From assembly GCA_905215345.1 (NCBI GenBank), contig CAJMPR010000008.1, forward strand, positions 62,001 to 126,000: DNA of 64,000 nucleotides, given 5' to 3'. The position numbers and the translations under genes were made by a program. The notes beneath the pieces are model-generated. The model did no database searches. It was not told the DNA's origin and worked only from the letters and a program-made list of their open reading frames with translations. Each line of letters starts with the position of its first letter. The stretch's first letter is position 1. This document shows positions 41,848 to 50,422 of this stretch, piece by piece. The stretch comes from an uncultured bacterium. GTDB taxonomy: Bacteria > Bacteroidota > Bacteroidia > Bacteroidales > Bacteroidaceae.

Positions 41848-43025
41848 TTCTCCTCGTATCCCGCCAAGTTATAATATACCGGCTTCGTACTATTGCCTAC
41901 ACGATAAATACCGAACTTGAAGTAGTAACCGTCATCATCATTGCGTCCTATCAGGATTTGTTCGTTATTTACAATATGTTCCTTCACGGTCTTCTGCTTC
42001 TTGACATATTCCATCTGTACATCCAGCTTACCCGGTTTCACAATGGTTTCAGCTTCCTTACCATATACAGTCCAGTCGATATGAATACGAAAAGTTACCC
42101 AGCAATCTTTGGGAAAATCAGCAAAAGGCATCTTGTAAGCAATAGTAGACGCTTTAAATTCGGAAGTGACAGGCTTCATTACCGGAGTCTTTTCAGCGTT
42201 TGCATTACAACGGTCGTCCTTATCCGTCAGCCAACTGCGATCCGAATTTGCCTTGATATAAAACAATCCTCCTGAGAATCCGAAAGCCAACGGCGGATAT
42301 CCACCCTGTTCTACCAACCATCCGTTTTTCTTTCCGGCTTTATAAACCTGATTACCCTGTTTGTCTTTTACCGGATTACCTTGTTTATCTAATTTCGCAA
42401 CCTTTTCGAATCCCATGTTTTTCTTGAAAATAGTAGTCTTATCCAACTCTACGAACTCGTCAATCGTTAGTTTTTTCACCTCACCCTGCGGAGTTTGCAC
42501 CAGAGTACGGTCCGGCATCCCATGCCATTGGGCAAAAATAGTACTAACATCACTGCCAAGATCGGATGGAATATATATGGAAAATTCATAATCGCGGGAA
42601 GCTCCCTGCGGACAAATACCCTTTCCATGATGATACACAGTCTTGGTTATCTGTGCTTTCTGATAAGCATCAGCGGGCAAATTCTTAAAATCGGCCGAGG
42701 TAGCATAACAATAAGAAAATTCTGCACGCCCTTTTGTTTCTCCTTGGGCATATCCTTCCAGCGTATTGTCGTCAGCTTTCAGTTCGAAGCGATACGATGG
42801 TTTACCATTGAACAGGCAAGTGAAATCCCGCTGTATCGCATGTTCCTTTTTGGTTCCGACAGCTACCCAGCAGCCATCGATTATTTGGTTAAGACGTGCT
42901 GAGTCGGCTTGTACATTCACCCGTTTTGTCAGCGGAACCAATGTTTTGGAATTTTCAGTCTGGGCGGTCAGGGTTGTATAACCGGCTACCGTCACCATAC
43001 AGAGAACTAAAATGTTTTTCTTCAT
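41844..43025 (-). CDS. Heparin lyase I, polysaccharide lyase family 13
   Basis: 393 residues. Signal peptide about 1-21 (TTLTAQ). The sequence follows Pedobacter and B. thetaiotaomicron heparinase I closely: RVNVQADSARLNQIIDGCWV, NGKPSYRFELKADDNTLEGY, TVYHHGKGICPQGASR, STIFAQWHGMPDRTLV and ILIGRNDDDGYYFKFGIYR. His168 in QWHG corresponds to the catalytic His (151 in mature numbering), Cys138 to the heparin-binding-site cysteine, and a Tyr in DDDGYYFKFG to the catalytic tyrosine. It cleaves highly sulfated heparin by beta-elimination, probably in the periplasm. It is divergent from the HTCS regulator and part of the heparin locus. Confidence 0.95.
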   Translation of the reverse strand: MKKNILVLCMVTVAGYTTLTAQTENSKTLVPLTKRVNVQADSARLNQIIDGCWVAVGTKKEHAIQRDFTCLFNGKPSYRFELKADDNTLEGYAQGETKGRAEFSYCYATSADFKNLPADAYQKAQITKTVYHHGKGICPQGASRDYEFSIYIPSDLGSDVSTIFAQWHGMPDRTLVQTPQGEVKKLTIDEFVELDKTTIFKKNMGFEKVAKLDKQGNPVKDKQGNQVYKAGKKNGWLVEQGGYPPLAFGFSGGLFYIKANSDRSWLTDKDDRCNANAEKTPVMKPVTSEFKASTIAYKMPFADFPKDCWVTFRIHIDWTVYGKEAETIVKPGKLDVQMEYVKKQKTVKEHIVNNEQILIGRNDDDGYYFKFGIYRVGNSTKPVYYNLAGYEEK

Positions 43026-43073
43026 TCTGTTTTATATTAAATTAATTTAAGTTTCGCATGTGCTCAACTTTTT

Positions 43074-43196
43074 AGTTAACAAGGTTTCAGTTGACAAGGA
43101 GACAAGGGAATTACTTATGAATGTTGTACTATTGACATAAAACAAGCAAATCTATTAATCTTGTCACCTTGTATCTGTAGCCTCGTGAACTACGAG
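43074..43196. repeat. Palindromic intergenic element M
   Basis: The left arm 43074-43109 has 8-base units of the GTTGACAAG type (GTTAACAA, GTTGACAA, GGAGACAA). The right arm 43159-43196 has inverse units (CTTGTCAC, CTCGTGAAC). About 50 unpaired bases lie between and no box is recognised. The element sits in the 5' leader of PL13 if the promoter at 43236 is correct. Confidence 0.6.
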
Positions 43197-43235
43197 ACTG
43201 AAGCTTGCGAAAGTTGAGTCGATTTATTGATGCTG

Positions 43236-43243
43236 CAAAAATA
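43236..43243 (-). promoter_or_regulatory. Putative PL13 promoter -7 box
   Basis: On the minus strand TATTTTTG matches TAnnTTTG. The leader to the PL13 start would be about 205 bases and include element M. No box is present closer to the start. Confidence 0.4.
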
Positions 43244-43339
43244 CAGTATGTAAGTCTTTAACTACCCTCAATTTTGTTTCAAAAATCCATATATTTGTGT
43301 AAATCAATGTTGAAGTATGGAATTTTTGAAAGATATTAC

Positions 43340-43347
43340 TATCTTTG
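43340..43347 (+). promoter_or_regulatory. Putative HTCS promoter -7 box
   Basis: TATCTTTG matches TAnnTTTG, 29 bases before the HTCS start. The 350-base divergent spacer 43026-43375 contains this box, element M and the PL13 box; nothing else was recognised. Confidence 0.55.
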
Positions 43348-43375
43348 ATGCCATGATCAATTTTACGGTTTAATA

Positions 43376-46300
43376 ATGAGTAACCTTAAAAAGATAGTAA
43401 TTTGCTTATCCCTCTTGTGTACAACAGGAATCTTATCCGCTTTTCCTGAGAGTCGGGAACAAATCAATTTTTCTTATATCTCCCTCAACGAAGGATTATC
43501 ACAAAGCACTGTATTTTCCATCGCGCAGGACAAACGTGGAAATATGTGGTTTGCAACGTATGACGGAGTCAATAAATATGACGGATATGCGTTTACCGTT
43601 TATCAACACAACGAGAACGATCCCAACAGTATCGCTAATGATATTTCCCGTATAGTAATGACCGACAGTAAGGGGCGGGTATGGATCGGTACGCGTGACG
43701 GCCTGTCCTATTACGATGAAGAAAAAGATAAATTTCATAATTTCTATTACGAGAAAAACGGTAAGAAACTCCAAGTCAACGGTATCGCGGAACTATCACC
43801 GGAACAACTACTCATCAGTACCTCCCAAGGACTGATTATGTTCGATATTCCCACCTCCAAGTTTTCAGATAACTATTTCAGTACAGCCATGCACAAGATG
43901 GTTGTCACCGCCCTTTACCGGAATGACGATCTTATCTATATGGGTACACCGTCTGACGGACTTTACCGTTATTCCATTTCGAAAAAGCAGCTTGATAAAC
44001 TAACTTATATACCCGAAAGCAAGCAGATACAGACCATTCTCCAACAATCCCCTACCCGGATATGGATGGCAACTGAGGGCTCGGGGCTTTTTCTGATTAA
44101 TCCGAAAACGCAGGAAGTTAAGATTTACAAGCACTCTCCTTCCAATCCGCAAAGTATCAGTTCCAACTACATACGCTCATTAGCGCTGGATTCTCAAAAC
44201 CGTTTATGGATAGGTACCTTCAATGATTTGAATATCTATCACGAAGGAAATGATTTTTTCATGTCCTATGGTAGTGACCCGGTGGAAAGCGGTAGCCTTT
44301 CCCAACGTTCCGTACGTAGCATCTTTATGGACTCACAGGGAGGTATGTGGCTGGGAACCTTTTTCGGTGGCCTGAACTATTACCACCCCATCCGCAACCG
44401 CTTCAAGAATATACAACGCATTCCTTACAAAAATTCACTGAGTGACAATGTTGTAAGTTGTATTGTGGAAGACAAACAAAAGAACCTATGGATAGGCACG
44501 AATGACGGCGGATTGAACCTTTATACTCCTGCCACCCAGCAATTCGTGCACTATGCTTTGCAGGAGAGACAACGTGAAGACGGTTTCGGTTCTAATAATA
44601 TCAAGGCAGTGTATGTAGACGAACAGAAATCATTAGTATACATCGGTGCTCACGCAGGTGGCCTGAGTGTTTTAAACCGTAACACCGGACGCATGGAGAA
44701 CTTTAACCAGCGCAATAGCCAGTTGGTCAACGAAAATGTATATGCCATTCTTCCGGACGGTGATGATAATCTTCTTTTAGGAACCTTAAGCGCCCTGGTT
44801 CGTTTCAATCCCAATAATCGTAGTTTCACTACCATTACCCAAGAAAAAGACGGAACGCCTCTTACCGTTCAGAAGATAACCACTCTGTTCCGCGACTCTC
44901 ATAAGCGTCTATGGATTGGTGAAGAAGGAGGTGTCTCAGTCTATGAACAGCAAGGAGCAGATATAAAGAAATTATCCATTCTCCCTACCTCTAACGTCAC
45001 CAAGCTGTTTACAAACTATATCTACGAAACATCCAATGGTATAATTTGGGTAGGTACACGTGAAGGTTTTTACAGTTTCAATGAAAAAAGTAAGCAGATA
45101 AAGCGATATACCACAGCCAATGGTCTGCCTAACAATGTGATTTATGGTATTCTGGAAGATTCATACGGGCGCTTATGGTTAAGTACTAACCGCGGGCTTT
45201 CGTGTTTTAATCCGGAAACCGAAAAGTTCCGTAATTTTACGGAAGCAGACGGCTTGCAGAGCAACCAGTTCAATACATCTTCCTGCTGCCGCACCGCTAC
45301 CGGACAAATATACTTCGGCGGCATCAATGGCATTACCTCTTTCCGCCCGGAATTGCTTTTGGATAATCCTTATACGCCACCGGTAGTAATCACCAAGCTC
45401 CAACTGTTCAACAAGACCGTTCGTCCGGACGACGAAACCGGCATCTTGAGTAAAAATATCAGCGAAACAGAAAGTATCACCCTGAAATCATGGCAAACGG
45501 CTTTCTCCATCGAGTTTGTCGTGTCCAATTACATTTCAGGACAACACAATACTTTTGCCTATAAGCTGGAAGGATATGACAAAGAATGGTATTACCTCAC
45601 GGATAAACGAACCGTCTCCTACTCCAACCTGCCGCAAGGTACTTACAATTTATTAGTAAAAGCCGCCAACAATGACGGGAAATGGAATATGATACCTACC
45701 GCTCTGGAGATTATCGTATTGCCGATATGGTATAAGACGTGGTGGGCAGTCATTTTGTTCGTTGCACTCTCCGTCGGCTTCATTACATTCGTATTCCGTT
45801 ATTTCTGGGTACGTAAGAGTATGGTAGCCAAACTGGAGTTAGAGCGTCTCGACAAAGAACGCCAGGAAGAAATCAGCCAGATGAAGATGCGATTCTTCAT
45901 CAACATATCGCATGAACTTCGTACGCCGCTCACCCTCATTTTGGCTCCTCTACAGGAAGTAATCGGTAAGATAAGTGACCGCTGGGTACGCGACCAATTG
46001 GAATACATCCAGCGAAATACCAACCGCCTGCTCCACCTTGTCAACCAGTTAATGGACTACCGGCGTGCCGAACTTGGAGTCTTCGGATTAAAAGTGAAAA
46101 GAGACAATGCTTATCAGTTGATACGAGATAACGTTCTGTATTATGACAAACTGGCACGCCATAAGGATATAACTTATTCTTTCCTTTCCGACGTCGAAGA
46201 TAAAGAGTTTATTTTCGACCCTAATTATCTGGAACTGATTATCAATAACCTGCTGTCCAATGCTTTTAAATACACCGAGAACGGACAAAGTATCACGGTG

Positions 46301-47440
46301 AATTTAAAAGAAGAAGGCAACTGGCTGCTACTGCAAGTCAGCGATACGGGTATCGGTATTCCCATCAATAAACAGGGAAAAGTATTCGAACGCTTCTATC
46401 AGGTAGAAAGCGAACATATAGGCAGTGGAATCGGCCTTTCTCTGGTGCAGCGTTTGGTAGAACTGCATCACGGGCGCATCGAACTGGAAAGCGAAGAAGG
46501 CAAAGGAAGCACCTTCTCGGTTTATTTGCCGCAGGATATTTCGGTTTACAAGCCCTCCGAGCAAGCTGTTACCAACGTAAAGACAGAAGAAGAGCAAGTC
46601 TACTCCACCAACTCCAAAGAAATGTATTTCATAGATACGGAAAAGTTGGAAGGTGAAGCCATAGAAACAGGAGACAAAAAGCGCGGAACCATCCTGATAG
46701 TAGAAGATAACCATGAAATCCGCCACTACCTCCGTAGCGGTCTGGCGAAGTTGTTTAATATACTGGAAGCCGAAAATGGCGAAGAGGCGTTAGAAAAGCT
46801 GAAAAACAATGAAATAGACATCATTATTAGCGATGTCATGATGCCTGTAATGGATGGTATAAAACTATGCAAAAGTGTGAAGCAAAACATCCGTACCTGC
46901 CATATCCCTGTCTTTATCTTGTCAGCAAAGACAGATATCAAAGACCAGTTGGAAGGTTTGCAAATGGGAGCGGATGACTATATCCCCAAACCATTCTCCA
47001 TTTCCGTACTTACTGCCAAAATACTAAATACAATGCGTACCCGCCGGCACATGCTCGAAAAGTATGCAAAATCATTGGAAGTGGAACCGGAAAAGATAAC
47101 CTTCAATGTTATGGACGAAGAGCTGCTTAAACGTGCCGTATCCGTAGTCGAAGAGAACATAGACAACATAGAGTTTTCTACGGATGAATTCGCCCAGAAG
47201 ATGAACATGAGTCGTTCCGGTTTACATCTGAAGCTGAAAGCAATCACCGGAGAGTCGGCAATCGACTTCATCCGCAAAGTACGGTTCAAGCGGGCTACCG
47301 AGCTCTTGAAGAGCGGGCGCTATACAATCTCCGAAATCAGCTTCATGGTGGGATTCAACTCCCCCTCTTACTTCGCCACTTGTTTCAAAAAGTATGTAGG
47401 CTGTTTACCAACAGAATATGTCAAGAAGCTCAAGGGATAA
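43376..47440 (+). CDS. Hybrid two-component system regulator of the heparin locus
   Basis: 1354 residues with the complete HTCS layout. Signal peptide 1-22; a periplasmic sensor made of two seven-bladed Reg_prop propellers (about 25-690; blades such as GNMWFATYDGVNKYDG, RLWIGTFNDLNIYH, GIIWVGTREGFYSF); a Y_Y_Y domain (about 705-775); a transmembrane helix near 789-809; HisKA with His846 in NISHELRTPLTLI; HATPase_c (about 950-1065, DTGIGIP, GSGIGLSLV); a receiver domain with Asp1153 in ISDVMMPVMDG; and a C-terminal AraC HTH (about 1255-1354). The close B. thetaiotaomicron counterpart by context (BT4663) senses heparan fragments. It probably activates the downstream PL12-SusCD series and perhaps PL13. 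Confidence 0.95.
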   Translation: MSNLKKIVICLSLLCTTGILSAFPESREQINFSYISLNEGLSQSTVFSIAQDKRGNMWFATYDGVNKYDGYAFTVYQHNENDPNSIANDISRIVMTDSKGRVWIGTRDGLSYYDEEKDKFHNFYYEKNGKKLQVNGIAELSPEQLLISTSQGLIMFDIPTSKFSDNYFSTAMHKMVVTALYRNDDLIYMGTPSDGLYRYSISKKQLDKLTYIPESKQIQTILQQSPTRIWMATEGSGLFLINPKTQEVKIYKHSPSNPQSISSNYIRSLALDSQNRLWIGTFNDLNIYHEGNDFFMSYGSDPVESGSLSQRSVRSIFMDSQGGMWLGTFFGGLNYYHPIRNRFKNIQRIPYKNSLSDNVVSCIVEDKQKNLWIGTNDGGLNLYTPATQQFVHYALQERQREDGFGSNNIKAVYVDEQKSLVYIGAHAGGLSVLNRNTGRMENFNQRNSQLVNENVYAILPDGDDNLLLGTLSALVRFNPNNRSFTTITQEKDGTPLTVQKITTLFRDSHKRLWIGEEGGVSVYEQQGADIKKLSILPTSNVTKLFTNYIYETSNGIIWVGTREGFYSFNEKSKQIKRYTTANGLPNNVIYGILEDSYGRLWLSTNRGLSCFNPETEKFRNFTEADGLQSNQFNTSSCCRTATGQIYFGGINGITSFRPELLLDNPYTPPVVITKLQLFNKTVRPDDETGILSKNISETESITLKSWQTAFSIEFVVSNYISGQHNTFAYKLEGYDKEWYYLTDKRTVSYSNLPQGTYNLLVKAANNDGKWNMIPTALEIIVLPIWYKTWWAVILFVALSVGFITFVFRYFWVRKSMVAKLELERLDKERQEEISQMKMRFFINISHELRTPLTLILAPLQEVIGKISDRWVRDQLEYIQRNTNRLLHLVNQLMDYRRAELGVFGLKVKRDNAYQLIRDNVLYYDKLARHKDITYSFLSDVEDKEFIFDPNYLELIINNLLSNAFKYTENGQSITVNLKEEGNWLLLQVSDTGIGIPINKQGKVFERFYQVESEHIGSGIGLSLVQRLVELHHGRIELESEEGKGSTFSVYLPQDISVYKPSEQAVTNVKTEEEQVYSTNSKEMYFIDTEKLEGEAIETGDKKRGTILIVEDNHEIRHYLRSGLAKLFNILEAENGEEALEKLKNNEIDIIISDVMMPVMDGIKLCKSVKQNIRTCHIPVFILSAKTDIKDQLEGLQMGADDYIPKPFSISVLTAKILNTMRTRRHMLEKYAKSLEVEPEKITFNVMDEELLKRAVSVVEENIDNIEFSTDEFAQKMNMSRSGLHLKLKAITGESAIDFIRKVRFKRATELLKSGRYTISEISFMVGFNSPSYFATCFKKYVGCLPTEYVKKLKG

Positions 47441-47467
47441 AAAACAGAGAACAATCAACTTTTAACA

Positions 47468-47513
47468 TTTGTGCCACTGAGGTGGCACAGTCGTGCCAAT
47501 GGGATGGCACAAA
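47468..47513. repeat. Two palindromes at 22-bp spacing
   Basis: Two 18-base hairpins GTGCCA-n6-TGGCAC at 47471-47488 and 47493-47510 start exactly 22 bases apart. An outer pairing TTTGTGCCA / TGGCACAAA (47468-47476 and 47505-47513) is an alternative. It lies between the convergent HTCS and Cys-rich genes and is a candidate bidirectional terminator; its period matches the array at 18174. Confidence 0.75.
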
Positions 47514-47520
47514 TTTCGCA

Positions 47521-47985
47521 TCATATAGAAGTTCCCCAGTAATAGTCTTCAAAGTAAGCGTCGAACTCTACAGGAAAAGTAACTCCGCACTCCTTAAGAA
47601 TATTCAATATACTCTGCTGTTCCAAAGGACTCAAAGCACGCTCACCGCTACGGACACGATAGAAAGTACGACGGCTGGAATTGTTTATAATCCGCGCCAT
47701 AAGAAAGCGTGTCTGTCTGGCAGTGAGATTCTCCAGAATACCAAGAAAACCTTTGGCGTACCGCACCTTTGTATCGGGGCAAAAATAAGGACATTCACCT
47801 TTCAAGTCCGCAAGATGCTTCAAGCTAAGAATACTATAATGTTTAATATCCGCCGGTGCACATTCCTCTGCCAATCGTCTGAGGCAAGTCCCTGCTTTGG
47901 GACATTGGCTGTTTATGCACCATAAAAAGTTATTGGGTATTTGGGAGAAATCAAGCTCCTCTTCTTCTTTTTCTTTGTTTTTCAA
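47521..47985 (-). CDS. Small Cys-rich protein (DUF6078-like), unknown function
   Basis: 154 residues. A charged start (MKNKEKEEEELDFSQ) is followed by an N-terminal cysteine cluster: Cys23, Cys28, Cys34, Cys42, Cys65 and Cys69, with CINSQCPKAGTC and GECPYFC spacing that suggests metal binding. The C-terminal half (about 85-145) is helical with RQTRFLMARIINNSSRRTFY and LSPLEQQSILNILKECGV, reminiscent of a DNA-binding fold. I associate it with the DUF6078 family of Bacteroides, from memory and not firmly. No signal peptide. It is inserted between the HTCS gene and the operon it probably controls, in the opposite orientation, so it may or may not belong to the locus. Confidence 0.7.
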   Translation of the reverse strand: MKNKEKEEEELDFSQIPNNFLWCINSQCPKAGTCLRRLAEECAPADIKHYSILSLKHLADLKGECPYFCPDTKVRYAKGFLGILENLTARQTRFLMARIINNSSRRTFYRVRSGERALSPLEQQSILNILKECGVTFPVEFDAYFEDYYWGTSI

Positions 47986-48201
47986 TGGACTTTTTTTTTA
48001 TTATTCAATGCCAAAGTTACGGAAAAATGATATATGAACGAATAAAATCAAAAGATATATTATCGTGCCGACCCTCTTCCTAAAGATATCAGAACAGGTC
48101 ATTTAAACAAATGTGGCAATCTTTTCAACAACTTTGATAATAATATTCAGATTTCAAAGAAAGCATGAACAACCCTAATTACCTATTAAGAATCAATGTA
48201 A

Positions 48202-48209
48202 TATATTTG
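48202..48209 (+). promoter_or_regulatory. Putative promoter of the PL12-SusCD operon
   Basis: TATATTTG matches TAnnTTTG, 45 bases before the first gene. No -33 TTTG is seen, consistent with activation by the HTCS. An HTCS operator was not identified by eye. Confidence 0.55.
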
Positions 48210-48253
48210 CAGCAAGAAAATTTAAATTTTTACTAATAAAAAACTAATAAAGT

Positions 48254-50404
48254 ATGAAGAACACGTTTTTAATCTGTTTGTTCGCTTTGTTTGCATTTTC
48301 CGGATGTGCAGACGACGAAGAAGATTTCTCAACTGGTGGGAACATCAGCCCGGAGTTAACTCCTGAGAACAAAGAGAATGCAGTATTAAATGCCGCAGTT
48401 TTTGAAAAACTCAACCTTGACTACCCAGGTTTAGAAAAAGTAAAGCAGTATTATGAAGCTGGTGAGAATTACCTGGCAGCCAGCGCCTTGTTGGATTATT
48501 ACCGCACAAGAACCAATGTAGAAAATCCGGCATTGTCACTGCTGAACATTACACTCAACACGGGGAATAAAGACAACAATTACAGTGATGGCGACCAAAA
48601 CATTGCCGATTTCGCACTGGAATATCGTTTTTTCGTTAAAGGTTTCTACGAAGGCAGCGATAAAAAGCCCTATTCGTTAGGTAAAGCCGGTAGCATTGAT
48701 TGGAACAAAAACGCCAATGTAGGTGAAGAATATCTGAAACAACTCCACCGCCATCAATGGTTCGTTCCACAAGCCAAAGTTTACCGTGTGAGTCGTGAGG
48801 AGAAATACATCAATTCGTGGATAGAAATCTACAGCGATTGGATAGCCCAGAACCCTCAACCGGCAGAAGGTCCTAACACTACTTCATGGTGGCAACTCCA
48901 AGTAGCCAACCGCATTATTGATCAAGTACAATTATTGGAATATTTTAAACACTCCGACAATTTTACTCCCGAATGGCTCACCACATTCCTGGCTTCATTT
49001 GCCGAGCAGGCAGATTTCCTGGTTAAATACCCTTATGACGAAAGTGGCAACATCTTGGTTACACAAGGCCAAGCATTGGTAACTGCCGGTGTGCTAATGC
49101 CGGAATTAAAAAATGCTTCAATTTGGATGAACACAGGATATGACATTGTGAATGCAGAAGTAGAAAATCAGTTTTTACCGGATGGCTGGCATAAGGAAAT
49201 GTCACTCCATTATCACATCAGTGCTGTGGCCGATTTTTATGAGACTATGAGATTAACTCAGGCCAATAAACTTACAAACAAGTTGAATCCCAACTTTAGC
49301 GAGTCTCTACGCAAAGCAGCTGAAGCAGTAATGCATTTCACATATCCTAATTACTTTACAACAGGTTCTGATTACATTGTGCCCGCTTTCAATGATTCTT
49401 GGAAATCTAACTGGACTCGCTCCACTATCTCTAAAAACTTTATAAGATATGTAGAGCTATTCCCCGACAGCGAAGAGTTTAAGTACATGGCAACAGCCGC
49501 TAACGGTGGAAGTAGCCAGGGAAAAGCTCCTGGCAATGAAATGAAAATATTTGAAGACGCAGGTTACTATGTTATGCGCAACGGTTGGGAACCTTCATCT
49601 ACGGTTATGATTTTCAGCAACAACAAGAGCAATGATATATCTAAAGACTTAGAACGTTGGAGCCATAACCAACCCGACAACGGAACATTTGAACTATACA
49701 TCAATAAACGTAACTTCTTCCCAGACTCCGGTGTCTATACTTATAACTACAACCTCGGTAGCCAAGCAGGGAAAGACCGCTTATGGTTCCGCAACAGTGA
49801 AAGCCACAACACGCTGACTTTTGGAAAAATTACTGATGGCAGCAGGCAGGCATCAGACTTTACGAAGGCAGAGGGGCGACTTCTAAAGGCAGATAATGAT
49901 GTACTTGTATTCGAGAACCAAGGTTACGACAACTTGAAACATCGCCGCGCTGTATTCTATGTGAACAAATCGTTCTTTGTATTGGTAGACGAAGGTATCG
50001 GCAATGCAACAGGAGATGTGCATTTAAATTTTAACCTATGTGATAAAACAGAGGATGCGACTTTAGACGCCGACGCCAAAGGCGCACACACTAACTTCAC
50101 GAATAATAATATCATCGTCCGCACATTTGCCGAAACCGGAAAAACGATTAGCTGTACCAGCAAAACCGGACGTATTTCATACACAAGTTCAGAAAGCACT
50201 CCCTATCAAGAGCGGACAGCTTACTCCATAGACATGAATAAGGGAACCGATGAAACTGCCCGTTTCATCACCGTTATTCTTCCTGTAGACCAATACACAG
50301 GTGCCGAAAATATTTCAGCATCATTTGGTAATTGTACAGACAACAGCATATCAGTAGACGTTACAGTTAAGGGAGAAACTAAGACTTTATCTTATACTTT
50401 ATAA
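48254..50404 (+). CDS. Surface heparin/heparan lyase, polysaccharide lyase family 12
   Basis: 716 residues. A lipoprotein signal ends FSGC with Cys18, followed by an acidic DDEEDF stretch as in surface-exported Bacteroides lipoproteins. Toroid and beta-sandwich heparinase II/III architecture: LNLDYPGLEKVKQYYEAG at the N-terminus and NGTFELYINKRNFFPDSGVY in the sandwich domain. Residues N266 (SGNILVTQGQ), Y320 (LHYHIS) and H471 (WSHNQPDNG) align with the Asn/Tyr/His catalytic set of Pedobacter heparinase III. It cleaves low-sulfated heparan at the cell surface to make oligosaccharides for SusCD. First gene of the operon; 18 bases before the next. A paralogue lies at 59018. Confidence 0.93.
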   Translation: MKNTFLICLFALFAFSGCADDEEDFSTGGNISPELTPENKENAVLNAAVFEKLNLDYPGLEKVKQYYEAGENYLAASALLDYYRTRTNVENPALSLLNITLNTGNKDNNYSDGDQNIADFALEYRFFVKGFYEGSDKKPYSLGKAGSIDWNKNANVGEEYLKQLHRHQWFVPQAKVYRVSREEKYINSWIEIYSDWIAQNPQPAEGPNTTSWWQLQVANRIIDQVQLLEYFKHSDNFTPEWLTTFLASFAEQADFLVKYPYDESGNILVTQGQALVTAGVLMPELKNASIWMNTGYDIVNAEVENQFLPDGWHKEMSLHYHISAVADFYETMRLTQANKLTNKLNPNFSESLRKAAEAVMHFTYPNYFTTGSDYIVPAFNDSWKSNWTRSTISKNFIRYVELFPDSEEFKYMATAANGGSSQGKAPGNEMKIFEDAGYYVMRNGWEPSSTVMIFSNNKSNDISKDLERWSHNQPDNGTFELYINKRNFFPDSGVYTYNYNLGSQAGKDRLWFRNSESHNTLTFGKITDGSRQASDFTKAEGRLLKADNDVLVFENQGYDNLKHRRAVFYVNKSFFVLVDEGIGNATGDVHLNFNLCDKTEDATLDADAKGAHTNFTNNNIIVRTFAETGKTISCTSKTGRISYTSSESTPYQERTAYSIDMNKGTDETARFITVILPVDQYTGAENISASFGNCTDNSISVDVTVKGETKTLSYTL

Positions 50405-50422
50405 ACCAAAAACTATTATAAT

